A stretch of 64,000 nt of DNA from Candidatus Phosphoribacter baldrii. Its GTDB lineage: Bacteria; Actinomycetota; Actinomycetes; Actinomycetales; Dermatophilaceae. Positions within the stretch are counted from its first letter, which is position 1. Each line of letters opens with the position of its first letter. Shown here in pieces: positions 34,612 to 42,712 of this stretch. Made by a program: the position numbers and the translations under genes. The notes under the pieces are model-generated. The model saw nothing but the letters and a program-made list of their open reading frames with translations, had not been told where the DNA came from and made no database searches. The stretch spans positions 248,001 to 312,000 of the forward strand of contig JADIZV010000004.1 of the NCBI GenBank assembly GCA_016704565.1, given 5' to 3'.

Positions 34612-35490
34612 TCAGCCGGCACCGTCGGTCCAGATCCCGTCGGCGACGAGGACTGCGGGGCCGGCGAGTTCGGCAGTCCCGGCATCCGTGAAGGTCACGG
34701 TGAGCCGGCCACCGGGCACGTCGACGGTCCACTCCCGATTGGTGTGGTCGGGGCCGTCCCACCACCGGGTCGCGGCGGCGGCCGCCACTGCCCCTGTACC
34801 GCAGGATCGGGTCTCCCCCACTCCTCGCTCGTGCACCCGCATGGCGATGTGCCCTGACCCGAGGATCTGGACGAACTCGACGTTGGTGCCAGCCGACGGG
34901 TGCGGGGCCACGTGCGGGGCCACGCTGAGATCGAGGTCGCCCAACGCCAGGGTCGGCGGCAGGACGACGACGGTGTGCGGGTTGCCGACGTCGACACGCA
35001 GCCCCGGCAGCTCCGGGCCGCCGTGGGCGTGGACGACGGCATTGAACCCGGTCTCCCGGGCGCCCTCGGACTCGTCGATGCGGGCGGCGCCCAGGTCCAC
35101 GGCATACCCCTGGGCTGCGGTGCGCACCCGCTTGAGGCCGGCGCGCGTCGCGATGGCGAACTCGCCGTCGTGCTCCAGGCCTTCGCGGAGCAGGTATGCC
35201 GCGAACACCCGGGTCCCGTTGCCGCACATCTCGCTCACCGAGCCGTCGGCGTTGCGGTAGTCCATGAACCAGGCGGCCTGACCGGACTGGGCCCGGACCG
35301 CCGGGTCGTCGGCGAGTCGGGTCGGGACGACCCGGATCACCCCGTCGCCTCCGACACCGGCCCGGCGGTCGGCCAAGGTGCGTACGGCGTCGGGGGTGAG
35401 GTCGTGTCGGCCTTCGGGGTCGGGGACGAGGACGAAGTCGTTCTCGGTCCCGTGTCCCTTGGTGAAGGCCAGCCCGTGCATGTCAGCCAT
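34612..35490 (-). CDS. dapF: Diaminopimelate epimerase
   Basis: 292 residues. It interconverts LL- and meso-diaminopimelate for lysine and peptidoglycan. The two active-site cysteines are in SEMCGNGTRV and RSCGTGAVA. The ATG at 35490 overlaps the miaA stop by eight bases; an ATG three codons later is also possible. Confidence 0.95.
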   Translation of the reverse strand: MADMHGLAFTKGHGTENDFVLVPDPEGRHDLTPDAVRTLADRRAGVGGDGVIRVVPTRLADDPAVRAQSGQAAWFMDYRNADGSVSEMCGNGTRVFAAYLLREGLEHDGEFAIATRAGLKRVRTAAQGYAVDLGAARIDESEGARETGFNAVVHAHGGPELPGLRVDVGNPHTVVVLPPTLALGDLDLSVAPHVAPHPSAGTNVEFVQILGSGHIAMRVHERGVGETRSCGTGAVAAAAATRWWDGPDHTNREWTVDVPGGRLTVTFTDAGTAELAGPAVLVADGIWTDGAG

Positions 35491-36418
35491 TGTCGGGCAT
35501 CGAGCCCGAGCCACGCGGCAGCGCGTCTCGGGCGGCTAAGGCGGCCAGGGCGCGGTCGAGCAGGTCAGGGGCGTCGGCGGGCAGCCAGAGGATCCGCGGG
35601 TCGGGCCGGAACCACGACTCCTGCCGGCGGGCGAACCGGCGGGTCGCCTGCGCGGTCGAGGCGATCGCCTCGGTCTCGGTGAGGGCGCCCCGTAGTTGGG
35701 CGATGGCCTGGGCATAGCCGAGGGCCGTCCGCGCGGTCCGGCCGCGCTCCAGGCCGAGGTCGAGCAGGTGCTCCACCTCGGCGACCAGGCCCGAATCCCA
35801 CATCCGACGGGTCCGGGTCTCGATCCGGTCGTCGAGGTCCGGGCGCGGCAGCGTCAGCCCGAGCATCACCGTCGGGACGAGGTGTTGTCGCTCCGGCAGG
35901 CTCGCGCTGAATGGCCGACCGGTCAGCTCGATGACCTCGAGGGCGCGGATGACGCGACGGGCGTTGTTGGGCTCGATCCGTTGTGCCGCAACGGGATCCA
36001 GCGCGGTCAGCCGCTCCCGAAGAGCAGCGAGCCCGAGGGTGTTGGCCTCGGCGTCGAGCCGGGCCCGGACCGCGGGGTCGGTCGGGGGGATGTCCAGGTG
36101 GTCCAGCGCCGCCCGCACGTAGAGTCCGGACCCACCCGCGAGGATCGGCCGGAGTCCGCGGGCCGCGATCGCCTGCAGGTCGGTCCGGGCCGCCCGCTGG
36201 TATGCCGCGACGCTCGCCTCCTGCGTGACGTCCAGGACGTCGAGCTGGCGGTGCGGGATGCCGTGCCGTTCGGCGATGGTGGGTTTGGCGGTCCCGATGT
36301 CCATCCCCCGATAGAGGGCGCTGGCGTCTGCGTTGACGATCTCGCCGCCGAGGGCCCGGGCAAGGGCGACAGCGAGGGCCGACTTGCCCGTCGCGGTCGG
36401 ACCGACGACGGCGATCAC
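35483..36418 (-). CDS. miaA: tRNA dimethylallyltransferase
   Basis: 311 residues. It isopentenylates A37 of tRNAs reading UNN codons, the substrate later modified by MiaB. The P-loop VVGPTATGKSALA, the conserved SALYRGMDIGTAKPT and GGSGLYVRA are present. It follows def after 30 bases and overlaps dapF. Confidence 0.95.
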   Translation of the reverse strand: MIAVVGPTATGKSALAVALARALGGEIVNADASALYRGMDIGTAKPTIAERHGIPHRQLDVLDVTQEASVAAYQRAARTDLQAIAARGLRPILAGGSGLYVRAALDHLDIPPTDPAVRARLDAEANTLGLAALRERLTALDPVAAQRIEPNNARRVIRALEVIELTGRPFSASLPERQHLVPTVMLGLTLPRPDLDDRIETRTRRMWDSGLVAEVEHLLDLGLERGRTARTALGYAQAIAQLRGALTETEAIASTAQATRRFARRQESWFRPDPRILWLPADAPDLLDRALAALAARDALPRGSGSMPDNG

Positions 36419-36448
36419 CGGGAGCTGGAACGGCGGCGGGTCCCCCGG

Positions 36449-37057
36449 TCAGAGGTCGTGGTCGTCACCGGGCTCGTCAACGTCGCCGTGCCCGAACGGG
36501 TCCGGATCCACGCCCGGCATCCAGCTGTGCCCGGGCTTGCCCCACCCGTTGCCCTTGATCATCTTGCGGGCCTTGCGCGACTGCTTGTCATCGAGCCGGT
36601 CGACGTAGAGCTTGCCGTTGAGGTGGTCGAACTCGTGCTGCATGCACCGCGCGAACCAGTCGGTCGCGGTGAACTCGAACTCCGCGCCGGTGAGGTCCTG
36701 TCCGTTGACCTTGGCCGTTTCCGGTCGCCGCAGCGGGAAGTGTTCGCCAGGCACGGACAGGCAGCCTTCGGACTCGTCGTCGGGGTCCGGTCGTCCCGGT
36801 GGCACCTTGGACACGGCCAGGATCGGGTTGACCACGACGCCGCGACGCGGCAGCCCGTCGTTGTTGGCCATGTCATAGACGAACACCCGCAGGCCGACAC
36901 CGATCTGCGGGGCGGCCAGGCCGACGCCGTGTGCGGCGTCCATGGTGTCGAACATGTCCTGCACCAGCGCCGCCAACTCGTCGTCGAACCGCTCGACCCG
37001 GCTGGCCACCCGATGCAGGACCGGCTCGCCGTAGATGACGACGGGACGAATCGGCAT
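36449..37057 (-). CDS. def: Peptide deformylase
   Basis: 202 residues. It removes the formyl group from nascent N-termini. All three motifs are present: GVGLAAPQIG, EGCLSVPG and QHEFDHLNG with the metal His and catalytic Glu. A Gly/Asp/Pro-rich tail of about 25 residues follows the core. Its place between miaB and miaA is less usual than the rest of this series. Confidence 0.95.
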   Translation of the reverse strand: MPIRPVVIYGEPVLHRVASRVERFDDELAALVQDMFDTMDAAHGVGLAAPQIGVGLRVFVYDMANNDGLPRRGVVVNPILAVSKVPPGRPDPDDESEGCLSVPGEHFPLRRPETAKVNGQDLTGAEFEFTATDWFARCMQHEFDHLNGKLYVDRLDDKQSRKARKMIKGNGWGKPGHSWMPGVDPDPFGHGDVDEPGDDHDL

Positions 37058-37100
37058 GGTCCAAGTCAAGCACGACCGAGCCACCGGTTTTTCACCGCGG

Positions 37101-38648
37101 TCAGCCGCAGCCGGGCCCCGCAGCCGGGACGGACGCGGGGACGCCCAGGGACGGCATACCGAGGCCGATCGGGGTGGACACGGCAGGCTTGCCTCCCCCG
37201 GTCGGCTTGCCCTGCAACGCCGCCCAGGCGTCGCCGCCGGAGGTGCGGCGCACGGCATACCGGCCGCCGGGGTGCGCGGCGGAGTCGGCGACGAGGTGGT
37301 GGGGCGCGCCGTAGGTGACCTCGACGGTGACCAGGTCGCCGGGGCGGGGACGCTCCTCGGGGCGTATGCCGTCCGGCAGCGCGAAGTGGACCAGCCGGTT
37401 GTCGCGGGCGCGGCCGCTCATCCGCTGGGTCTCGGCGTCCTTGCGGCCCTCACCGGGGGCGACCAGGACCTCGACCTCGCGGCCCTCCCAGGCGCGGTTA
37501 CCGGCCCAGGAAACCTCTTCCTGGAGGGCGATGAGCCGGTCGAAGCGCTCCTGGACCACGGCTTTGGGGACCTGGTCGGGCATCGTCGCGGCCGGTGTGC
37601 CGGGACGGATCGAGTATTGGAAGGTGAAGGCGCTGGAGAACCGTGCCGCGGCGACGACGTCGAGGGTGGCCTGGAAGTCCTCCTCGGTCTCGCCGGGGAA
37701 GCCGACGATGAGGTCGGTGGTGATCGCGGCGTCGGGGATGTGGGTGCGGACCTCGTCGAGGATGGTGAGGAAGCGTTCGCTGCGGTAGGAGCGGCGCATC
37801 GCCTTGAGGATCCGGTCGGAGCCGGACTGCAGCGGCATGTGCAGGCTCGGCATGACGTTGGGGGTCGCTGCCATCGCCTCGATGACGTCGGTGGTGAACG
37901 CGGCCGGGTGGGGGCTGGTGAAGCGGACCCGCTCGAGACCGTCGATGTCGCCGCACGCGCGTAGGAGCTTGCCGAAGGCCAGCCGGTCACCGAACTCGAC
38001 GCCGTAGGTGTTGACGTTCTGGCCCAGCAGGGTGATCTCGATGGCGCCCTCGGCGACCAGGGCGCGGGCCTCGGCGAGGATGTCGCCCGGTCGGCGGTCC
38101 TGCTCCTTGCCGCGCAGGCTGGGGACGATGCAGAAGGTGCAGGTGTTGTTGCAGCCGACGCTGATCGAGACCCACGCGGCATACGCGCTGTCGCGACGGG
38201 TGGGCAGCGTGGAGGGGAAGGTCGACAGGCTCTCGAGGATCTCGACCTCGGCGCGCTTGTTGTGGCGGGCCCGATCGAGCAGGGCGGGGAGGCTGCCGAT
38301 GTTGTGGGTGCCGAAGACGACGTCGACCCAGGGGGCGCGCGCGACGATGCTGTCGCGGTCGTTCTGGGCCAGGCAGCCGCCGACCGCGATCTGCAGGTCG
38401 GGGTTCGCGAGTTTGGCCGGGCGCAGTTGGCCGAGGTTGCCGTAGAGCTTGTTGCTGGCGTTCTCGCGGACGGCGCAGGTGTTGAAGACCACGACGTCAG
38501 CGGTCGCCGGGCGGGTGTCGGCGGGGAGGCTGGCGAGGTCGACGTAGCCCGCCGTCTCCAGCAGCCCGGCGAGGCGTTCGGAGTCGTGGACGTTCATCTG
38601 GCACCCGTGGGTGCGCACGTCGTAGGTCTTGGGTGAAGGAGTGCTCAT
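37101..38648 (-). CDS. miaB: tRNA-2-methylthio-N6-dimethylallyladenosine synthase
   Basis: 515 residues. This radical-SAM enzyme adds methylthio to i6A37. The N-terminal UPF0004 domain has Cys in HGCQMN, FNTCAVREN and VGGCLAQ; the radical SAM triad is CNNTCTFC, and a TRAM domain lies near 400-465. The extra C-terminus of about 50 residues is Gly/Pro-rich. The ATG at 38648 is the first start after the hairpin at 38679-38713. Confidence 0.95.
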   Translation of the reverse strand: MSTPSPKTYDVRTHGCQMNVHDSERLAGLLETAGYVDLASLPADTRPATADVVVFNTCAVRENASNKLYGNLGQLRPAKLANPDLQIAVGGCLAQNDRDSIVARAPWVDVVFGTHNIGSLPALLDRARHNKRAEVEILESLSTFPSTLPTRRDSAYAAWVSISVGCNNTCTFCIVPSLRGKEQDRRPGDILAEARALVAEGAIEITLLGQNVNTYGVEFGDRLAFGKLLRACGDIDGLERVRFTSPHPAAFTTDVIEAMAATPNVMPSLHMPLQSGSDRILKAMRRSYRSERFLTILDEVRTHIPDAAITTDLIVGFPGETEEDFQATLDVVAAARFSSAFTFQYSIRPGTPAATMPDQVPKAVVQERFDRLIALQEEVSWAGNRAWEGREVEVLVAPGEGRKDAETQRMSGRARDNRLVHFALPDGIRPEERPRPGDLVTVEVTYGAPHHLVADSAAHPGGRYAVRRTSGGDAWAALQGKPTGGGKPAVSTPIGLGMPSLGVPASVPAAGPGCG

Positions 38649-38678
38649 GGCACCGTCAAGGGTAAGGCGTGTCAGAGG

Positions 38679-38713
38679 GTATGCCGCGCGCGCTCGGTGA
38701 GCGGGCGGCATAC
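38679..38713. terminator. Inverted GTATGCCG pair between the Cys-rich gene and miaB
   Basis: GTATGCCG (38679-38686) and CGGCATAC (38706-38713) face each other across 19 bases that are themselves G+C rich. The pair lies after the small Cys-rich gene and before miaB, so it could end that short transcript. Confidence 0.5.
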
Positions 38714-38739
38714 GGGGCGCCGCGGGGCGGGCCGACGAC

Positions 38740-38901
38740 TCAGGCGCGCCCGAAGAGCTTCTTGAACAGGCCACCCGGCTCGGGGGGCGGGCACTGGCAG
38801 CGCTGCGCCTTGGGCACACCGGCCATGACCTGCTGGACGTGATTGCCGCAGCCGGACCAGGTCGCCTTGCCGCAGCGGCGGCACGTCACCCGAGAGCACA
38901 T
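38740..38901 (-). CDS. Small Cys-rich zinc-ribbon-like protein
   Basis: 53 residues. Cys2, CxxC at 7-10, Cys18, His21 and CxC at 35-37 suggest one metal site; the segment CGKATWSGCGNHVQQVM matches a small conserved protein family of unknown function found widely. AAGGAG lies ten bases before the ATG. Its upstream region holds a CsoR-type operator-like palindrome, so metal- or sulfur-dependent control is possible. Confidence 0.75.
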   Translation of the reverse strand: MCSRVTCRRCGKATWSGCGNHVQQVMAGVPKAQRCQCPPPEPGGLFKKLFGRA

Positions 38902-38952
38902 GGATGGATCTCCTTCGTTGTGTGAACAGTAGGTGCTCCGCCTCTCGGGCGG

Positions 38953-38968
38953 ATACCCCGGAGGGTAT
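38953..38968. promoter_or_regulatory. CsoR-family operator-like palindrome
   Basis: ATACCCCGGAGGGTAT resembles the ATACCCNNNNGGGTAT sites bound by CsoR/CstR-type repressors. Minus-strand TAATAT (38967-38972) overlaps one arm as a -10 box for the small Cys-rich gene; plus-strand TATATT overlaps the same arm. Confidence 0.6.
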
Positions 38969-39021
38969 ATTAGCTGACGCTGGAGTTGGGCGATGACGCG
39001 CGTCCGGTGGCTGGGCTGGCT

Positions 39022-39027
39022 TAGGGT
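39022..39027 (+). promoter_or_regulatory. -10 box for the leaderless PPOX gene
   Basis: TAGGGT lies six bases before the ATG at 39034. Confidence 0.65.
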
Positions 39028-39033
39028 TCGGAG

Positions 39034-39438
39034 ATGACTGCGACCACGCTGCTCGACCTCGGCGACGAGCCGTATGTGTTGTTGACGACGTTCCGCCGCA
39101 ACGGGGAGCGAGTCGGGACCCCCGTGTGGGTTGCCAGGGACGGCGATCACCTCGTCGTCATCACGCCCGCGGGGACCGGCAAGGTCAAGCGGATCGCGGC
39201 CAACCCGGCGGTGGAGTTGACGCCCTGCGATCGCCGCGGTCGGCCCAAGCCGTGGGCGACGACTGTCGCCGGGCGGGCCGAGGTGCGGGAGGCTGCGGCC
39301 GAGGCAGAGGCGGCCCGGGAGGCGATCAAGGCGAAGTACCGCTGGGAGTTCCGGATCTTCATGGCCATCGAGAAGGTGGCCCGGCGGATGAAGGAGCCCC
39401 AGCGCGTGGCGGTGTGGATCAGGCCTTCCGAAGGCTGA
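39034..39438 (+). CDS. PPOX-class F420-dependent oxidoreductase
   Basis: 134 residues of the split-barrel flavin/F420 family. The N-terminal YVLLTTFRRNGERVGTPVWVA and the central GKVKRIAANPAVELTPCDRRG segments are typical. Cofactor F420 is likely but not proven by sequence alone. The substrate is unknown. Confidence 0.82.
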   Translation: MTATTLLDLGDEPYVLLTTFRRNGERVGTPVWVARDGDHLVVITPAGTGKVKRIAANPAVELTPCDRRGRPKPWATTVAGRAEVREAAAEAEAAREAIKAKYRWEFRIFMAIEKVARRMKEPQRVAVWIRPSEG

Positions 39439-39483
39439 CCCGGACCCGTAGGCACGGAAGCTGGCCGGATCAGTCCGAGGGGG

Positions 39484-39915
39484 TCAGAGAGCCATCTCCA
39501 GGGCGATGTCGACCAGGCTCACTCGGGGCAGGTCGGGGACGGCCGCGAGGTCGAACCACCGGGCCTCGTCGGTGGTGCCACCGACCTCGTCGCGCAACTC
39601 GCCGCCGACGATCGTCGCCTCGAACACCACCCGCACCGACTTGAGGTGCCGGTCGGCGGTGTTGACCCGCACGTGCGGTGGAAGCACGAACGTGTGCACG
39701 CCCAGCAGCGGCCCGACGATGATGTCGAACCCGGTTTCCTCGCGGACCTCCCGGACGACCGCGTCCTCGACGGTCTCGTGCAGTTCGACTCCCCCGCCGG
39801 GCATCGTCCACTTGGGGGTCTCCGCCTCGTTCCACAGCGCCAGCAGCACCCGTCCCGCGCGGTCCCTGATGACGGCGTATGCCGCGAGCCTCGTGTCGTA
39901 GTCGCGATAGTCCAC
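39484..39915 (-). CDS. Nudix hydrolase
   Basis: 143 residues. The Nudix box GX5EX7REUXEEXGU is complete: GGVELHETVEDAVVREVREE then TGF. The substrate is unknown. The GTG start at 39915 is set by TAGCGT seven bases upstream; a longer frame would run across the toxin-antitoxin operator and is unlikely. It is divergent from the antitoxin gene, 51 bases apart. Confidence 0.83.
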   Translation of the reverse strand: MDYRDYDTRLAAYAVIRDRAGRVLLALWNEAETPKWTMPGGGVELHETVEDAVVREVREETGFDIIVGPLLGVHTFVLPPHVRVNTADRHLKSVRVVFEATIVGGELRDEVGGTTDEARWFDLAAVPDLPRVSLVDIALEMAL

Positions 39916-39922
39916 GACGAGC

Positions 39923-39928
39923 ACGCTA
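39923..39928 (-). promoter_or_regulatory. -10 box for the leaderless Nudix gene
   Basis: TAGCGT on the minus strand lies seven bases before the GTG at 39915. Confidence 0.6.
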
Positions 39929-39941
39929 GCCACCAGAGGGC

Positions 39942-39957
39942 GTATCACGCGTGATAC
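39942..39957. promoter_or_regulatory. Perfect 16-bp palindrome, antitoxin operator
   Basis: GTATCACGCGTGATAC lies between the divergent Nudix and antitoxin genes and overlaps the antitoxin -10 box TACATT (39955-39960), which is six bases before its ATG. It is the natural site for autorepression by the antitoxin or the complex. Confidence 0.75.
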
Positions 39958-39966
39958 ATTTGGTCC

Positions 39967-40203
39967 ATGATGACGGTGACGGTGCGGCAGTTGCGCAACG
40001 AGAGCGCCGATGTCCTGGCCCGGGTGGGGGCCGGAGAGAGCCTGACGGTGACCCGGGACGGTGACCCGGTCGCAGCGATCGTGCCGCTTCCACGCCGTGC
40101 GGCCACAGCGGAGCAACTCATTGCCCGGCGTCGCCTCGTTCCGCGCATGGATGCGACGGCCCTCCGCGCCGATATCGACGCCGTCCTGGATCCCCGCCTG
40201 TGA
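39967..40203 (+). CDS. Antitoxin, Phd/YefM family
   Basis: 78 residues. The N-terminal VTVRQLRNESADVLARVGAGESLTVTRDG region is the DNA-binding Phd-type fold; the C-terminal half, RRRLVPRMDATALRADIDAVLD, would wrap the toxin. The gene overlaps the PIN toxin as GTGA. Confidence 0.85.
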   Translation: MMTVTVRQLRNESADVLARVGAGESLTVTRDGDPVAAIVPLPRRAATAEQLIARRRLVPRMDATALRADIDAVLDPRL

Positions 40204-40622
40204 CGATCCGCCCCCAACGCGGGATCCTGGACACCTCCGCGGTGATCGACCTGGGGCAGTTGGATCCCGCTGCCCTGCCTCATGAGCCGCTCATCACGGC
40301 CATCACCTTGGCTGAGCTGTCTGTGGGGCCGCTCCTGGCCTCGACCGAGGAACAGCGCGCCGCGCGACTCGCCCACCTCCAGCAGGCCGAAGCCGACTTC
40401 GAGCCACTTCCGTTTGACGCCCCGGCAGCCAGGGCGTTCGGCCGGGTGGCCAGCGAGCTGAGGGCTTCGGGTCGCAAGCCAGCGGCCCGTGCTTACGATG
40501 CACTCATCGCCGCCACCGCACTGGCTCACGGGCTGCCGCTCTACACCGCCAACCCTGACGACTTCGACGGGATCTCGGACCTTGACGTCCGAGTTGTCCG
40601 ATCGGCCACTGACGCAGACTGA
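40200..40622 (+). CDS. vapC: PIN-domain ribonuclease toxin
   Basis: 140 residues. Acidic residues of the PIN active site are present: Asp in ILDTSAVID, Glu in TLAELSVG, Asp in ARAYDALIAATA and Asp in NPDDFDG. It is probably an RNA-cleaving toxin neutralised by the preceding Phd-type antitoxin. The start GTG overlaps the antitoxin stop. Confidence 0.87.
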   Translation: MTIRPQRGILDTSAVIDLGQLDPAALPHEPLITAITLAELSVGPLLASTEEQRAARLAHLQQAEADFEPLPFDAPAARAFGRVASELRASGRKPAARAYDALIAATALAHGLPLYTANPDDFDGISDLDVRVVRSATDAD

Positions 40623-40652
40623 CAGTGCCGCCCAGGTTCGAATGCAACCCCA

Positions 40653-41387
40653 TCAGTCGCGACGGTGTTCGGCGGCGGAGTTGACGGCGTCCCGGACGAC
40701 GGCATACGCGACGCCGGAGGGGTAGCCCTTGCGGGCGAGCATTGCGGCCAGTCGCCGCGCTTGGACCTGGGGGTCCAAGCCACCCATGGTCCGCAGCTTC
40801 TTCGCGACCAGCTCCTCGGCGCGGGCCCGCTCGGTCTGGTCGTCGAGCGAGCCGATGGCCGTTGTCGCGAGCTCGTCGTCGACGCCCTTCTCCCGTAGCT
40901 CGCGCCGCAGCGCCGCACCCGACAGCCCATTGGTCCGGCTGCGCGACTGCACGAGCATCTGGGCGTATGCCGCGTCGTCCACCAGACCGACCTCGGTGAG
41001 CCGGTCGAGGACCTCAGTGGCCACCCGTGGGTCACAGCCACGTCGAGCGAGTTTGCGCTCCAGCTCCGCCCGGCTGTGCGGACGCAGGGCCAGGACCCGC
41101 AACGCGATGGCGTGGGCCACCGACCGTGGATCCGGCTCCGCGTCCTGCGCGACCTCGGGATTCGGGACCGCGGGAGGGCTCGGGCGACCGGCCCTGGTGG
41201 CGGCTTCCGCGGCGCGCAGCGCCTCCAGCGCGGCTGCCTGCCGGGTCGCAGACGCTGCAGGGGCCGACCGCTCAGGAGGGATCCCAGCGGCATCGGCGTG
41301 GAACGTCGGCGCCTCAGGCGAGCCGTCGTCAACGATGGCGGGTGCCGCGCCCAGCGAGGCCGGGCGCGGCATACCGTCGGCGGTCAT
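40653..41387 (-). CDS. recX: Regulatory protein RecX
   Basis: 244 residues. It limits RecA filament growth. The three-helix repeats start at about residue 90 with HAIALRVLALRPHSRAELERKL; conserved GLVDDAAYAQML is present. An Ala/Pro-rich extension of about 85 residues precedes the core. The ATG lies two bases after the recA stop, so the pair is co-expressed. Confidence 0.93.
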   Translation of the reverse strand: MTADGMPRPASLGAAPAIVDDGSPEAPTFHADAAGIPPERSAPAASATRQAAALEALRAAEAATRAGRPSPPAVPNPEVAQDAEPDPRSVAHAIALRVLALRPHSRAELERKLARRGCDPRVATEVLDRLTEVGLVDDAAYAQMLVQSRSRTNGLSGAALRRELREKGVDDELATTAIGSLDDQTERARAEELVAKKLRTMGGLDPQVQARRLAAMLARKGYPSGVAYAVVRDAVNSAAEHRRD

Positions 41388-41389
41388 GC

Positions 41390-42442
41390 TCAGAAGTCCA
41401 CCGGGACGTCGGGAGCGGCCGGCTTGTCGACCCGCGGACCGACGCCGAGCTTCTCCTTGATCTTCTTCTCGAGCTCGTCGGCCAGGTCGGGGTTGTCCTT
41501 GAGGAACTGGCGGGCGTTCTCCTTGCCCTGGCCCAGCTGGTCACCGTCGTAGGTGTACCAAGCGCCGGCCTTGCGGACGAAGCCCTGCTCGACGCCCATG
41601 TCGATGAGGCCGCCCTCCCGCGAGATCCCGTGCCCGTAGATGATGTCGAACTCGGCCTGCTTGAACGGCGGGCTCACCTTGTTCTTGACCACCTTGACCC
41701 GGGTGCGGTTGCCGACCGCTTCCGAGCCGTCCTTGAGCGTCTCGATCCGGCGCACATCCAACCGCACCGACGCATAGAACTTCAGCGCTTTTCCGCCAGT
41801 TGTTGTTTCGGGTGATCCGAACATCACTCCTATTTTTTCCCGCAATTGATTGATAAAGATTGCGGTCGTTCCGGTGGTGCTCAATGCGCCGGTCAATTTG
41901 CGCAACGCCTGGGACATCAATCGAGCCTGCAGACCGACGTGGCTGTCGCCCATCTCGCCCTCGATCTCGGCGCGGGGAACCAGGGCCGCCACCGAGTCGA
42001 TGACGATGATGTCCAGCGCCCCGGAGCGGATGAGCATGTCGGCGATCTCAAGTGCCTGCTCACCCGTGTCGGGCTGGCTCACCAGCAGGTTGTCGGTGTC
42101 GACGCCCAGGCTCTTGGCGTATTCGGGATCCAATGCGTGCTCGGCGTCGATGAATGCCGCAATTCCCCCGGCCTTTTGTGCATTCGCCACCGCGTGCAAT
42201 GCGACCGTGGTTTTGCCGCTGCTCTCAGGTCCGTATATTTCGACGACCCGGCCCCGCGGCAGACCACCGATCCCGAGAGCGACATCGAGAGCGATCGACC
42301 CCGTGGGGATCACCTCGATGGGCGGGCGGACATCGTCGCCCAGACGCATGACGGCACCCTTGCCGTGCTGCTTCTCGATCTGCCCCATGACATTCGCCAG
42401 GGCCTTGCCCTTGTCCTGCGCTGTGGCCACGCCACCCACCAT
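41390..42442 (-). CDS. recA: Recombinase RecA
   Basis: 350 residues. It forms the strand-exchange filament and triggers LexA cleavage. Walker A is GPESSGKTT, and the DNA-binding loop 2 region INQLREKIGVMFGSPETTTG is intact. The ATG at 42442 and a GTG four codons later are both possible starts. Two stretches (about 41790-41890 and 42150-42240) use codons unusual for this genome (AAA, AAT, GGA, ACA, ATA, TTT) and fall to about 45% and 57% G+C. A LexA box lies 200 bases upstream. Confidence 0.97.
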   Translation of the reverse strand: MVGGVATAQDKGKALANVMGQIEKQHGKGAVMRLGDDVRPPIEVIPTGSIALDVALGIGGLPRGRVVEIYGPESSGKTTVALHAVANAQKAGGIAAFIDAEHALDPEYAKSLGVDTDNLLVSQPDTGEQALEIADMLIRSGALDIIVIDSVAALVPRAEIEGEMGDSHVGLQARLMSQALRKLTGALSTTGTTAIFINQLREKIGVMFGSPETTTGGKALKFYASVRLDVRRIETLKDGSEAVGNRTRVKVVKNKVSPPFKQAEFDIIYGHGISREGGLIDMGVEQGFVRKAGAWYTYDGDQLGQGKENARQFLKDNPDLADELEKKIKEKLGVGPRVDKPAAPDVPVDF

Positions 42443-42634
42443 CCTTCGTCTCGAGAGTCGGCCGTCCATAGGCGACCCGCGCGACGGGCCGGCGACTCCC
42501 CCGGCCGTCATCCGACCGAACAAGCCCAGCGCCCGTGTTGTCGAGTCGGACGTTAGGCGACGACACCGACAGAGCCAGGCCCACGGCATACACCCTGTGG
42601 ACAATGGGACGACGGTGCAGGCACCTGTGGACAG

Positions 42635-42656
42635 ACACTACCGAACGGGTGTTCGA
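42635..42656 (-). promoter_or_regulatory. LexA (SOS) box and promoter of recA
   Basis: CGAACGGGTGTTCG (42642-42655) matches the actinobacterial CGAAC-N4-GTTCG site perfectly. The minus-strand -10 box TAGTGT (42635-42640) follows at once, so bound LexA would block it. The leader to recA is about 190 bases; nothing else is recognised in it. Confidence 0.85.
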
Positions 42657-42712
42657 GAAACCGGCGACACGCCGCGCCACGCATACCCACCTCAGCGGGG
42701 CGCCCAGCACTC

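Noticed and set aside
39916..40116. Longer Nudix protein starting upstream
   Set aside because: It would cross the palindromic operator and the antitoxin gene, and the TAGCGT box supports the short start.
40625..40650. tRNA T-loop-like GGTTCGAATGC
   Set aside because: No matching acceptor, D or anticodon arms around it. No tRNA gene was found in the window.
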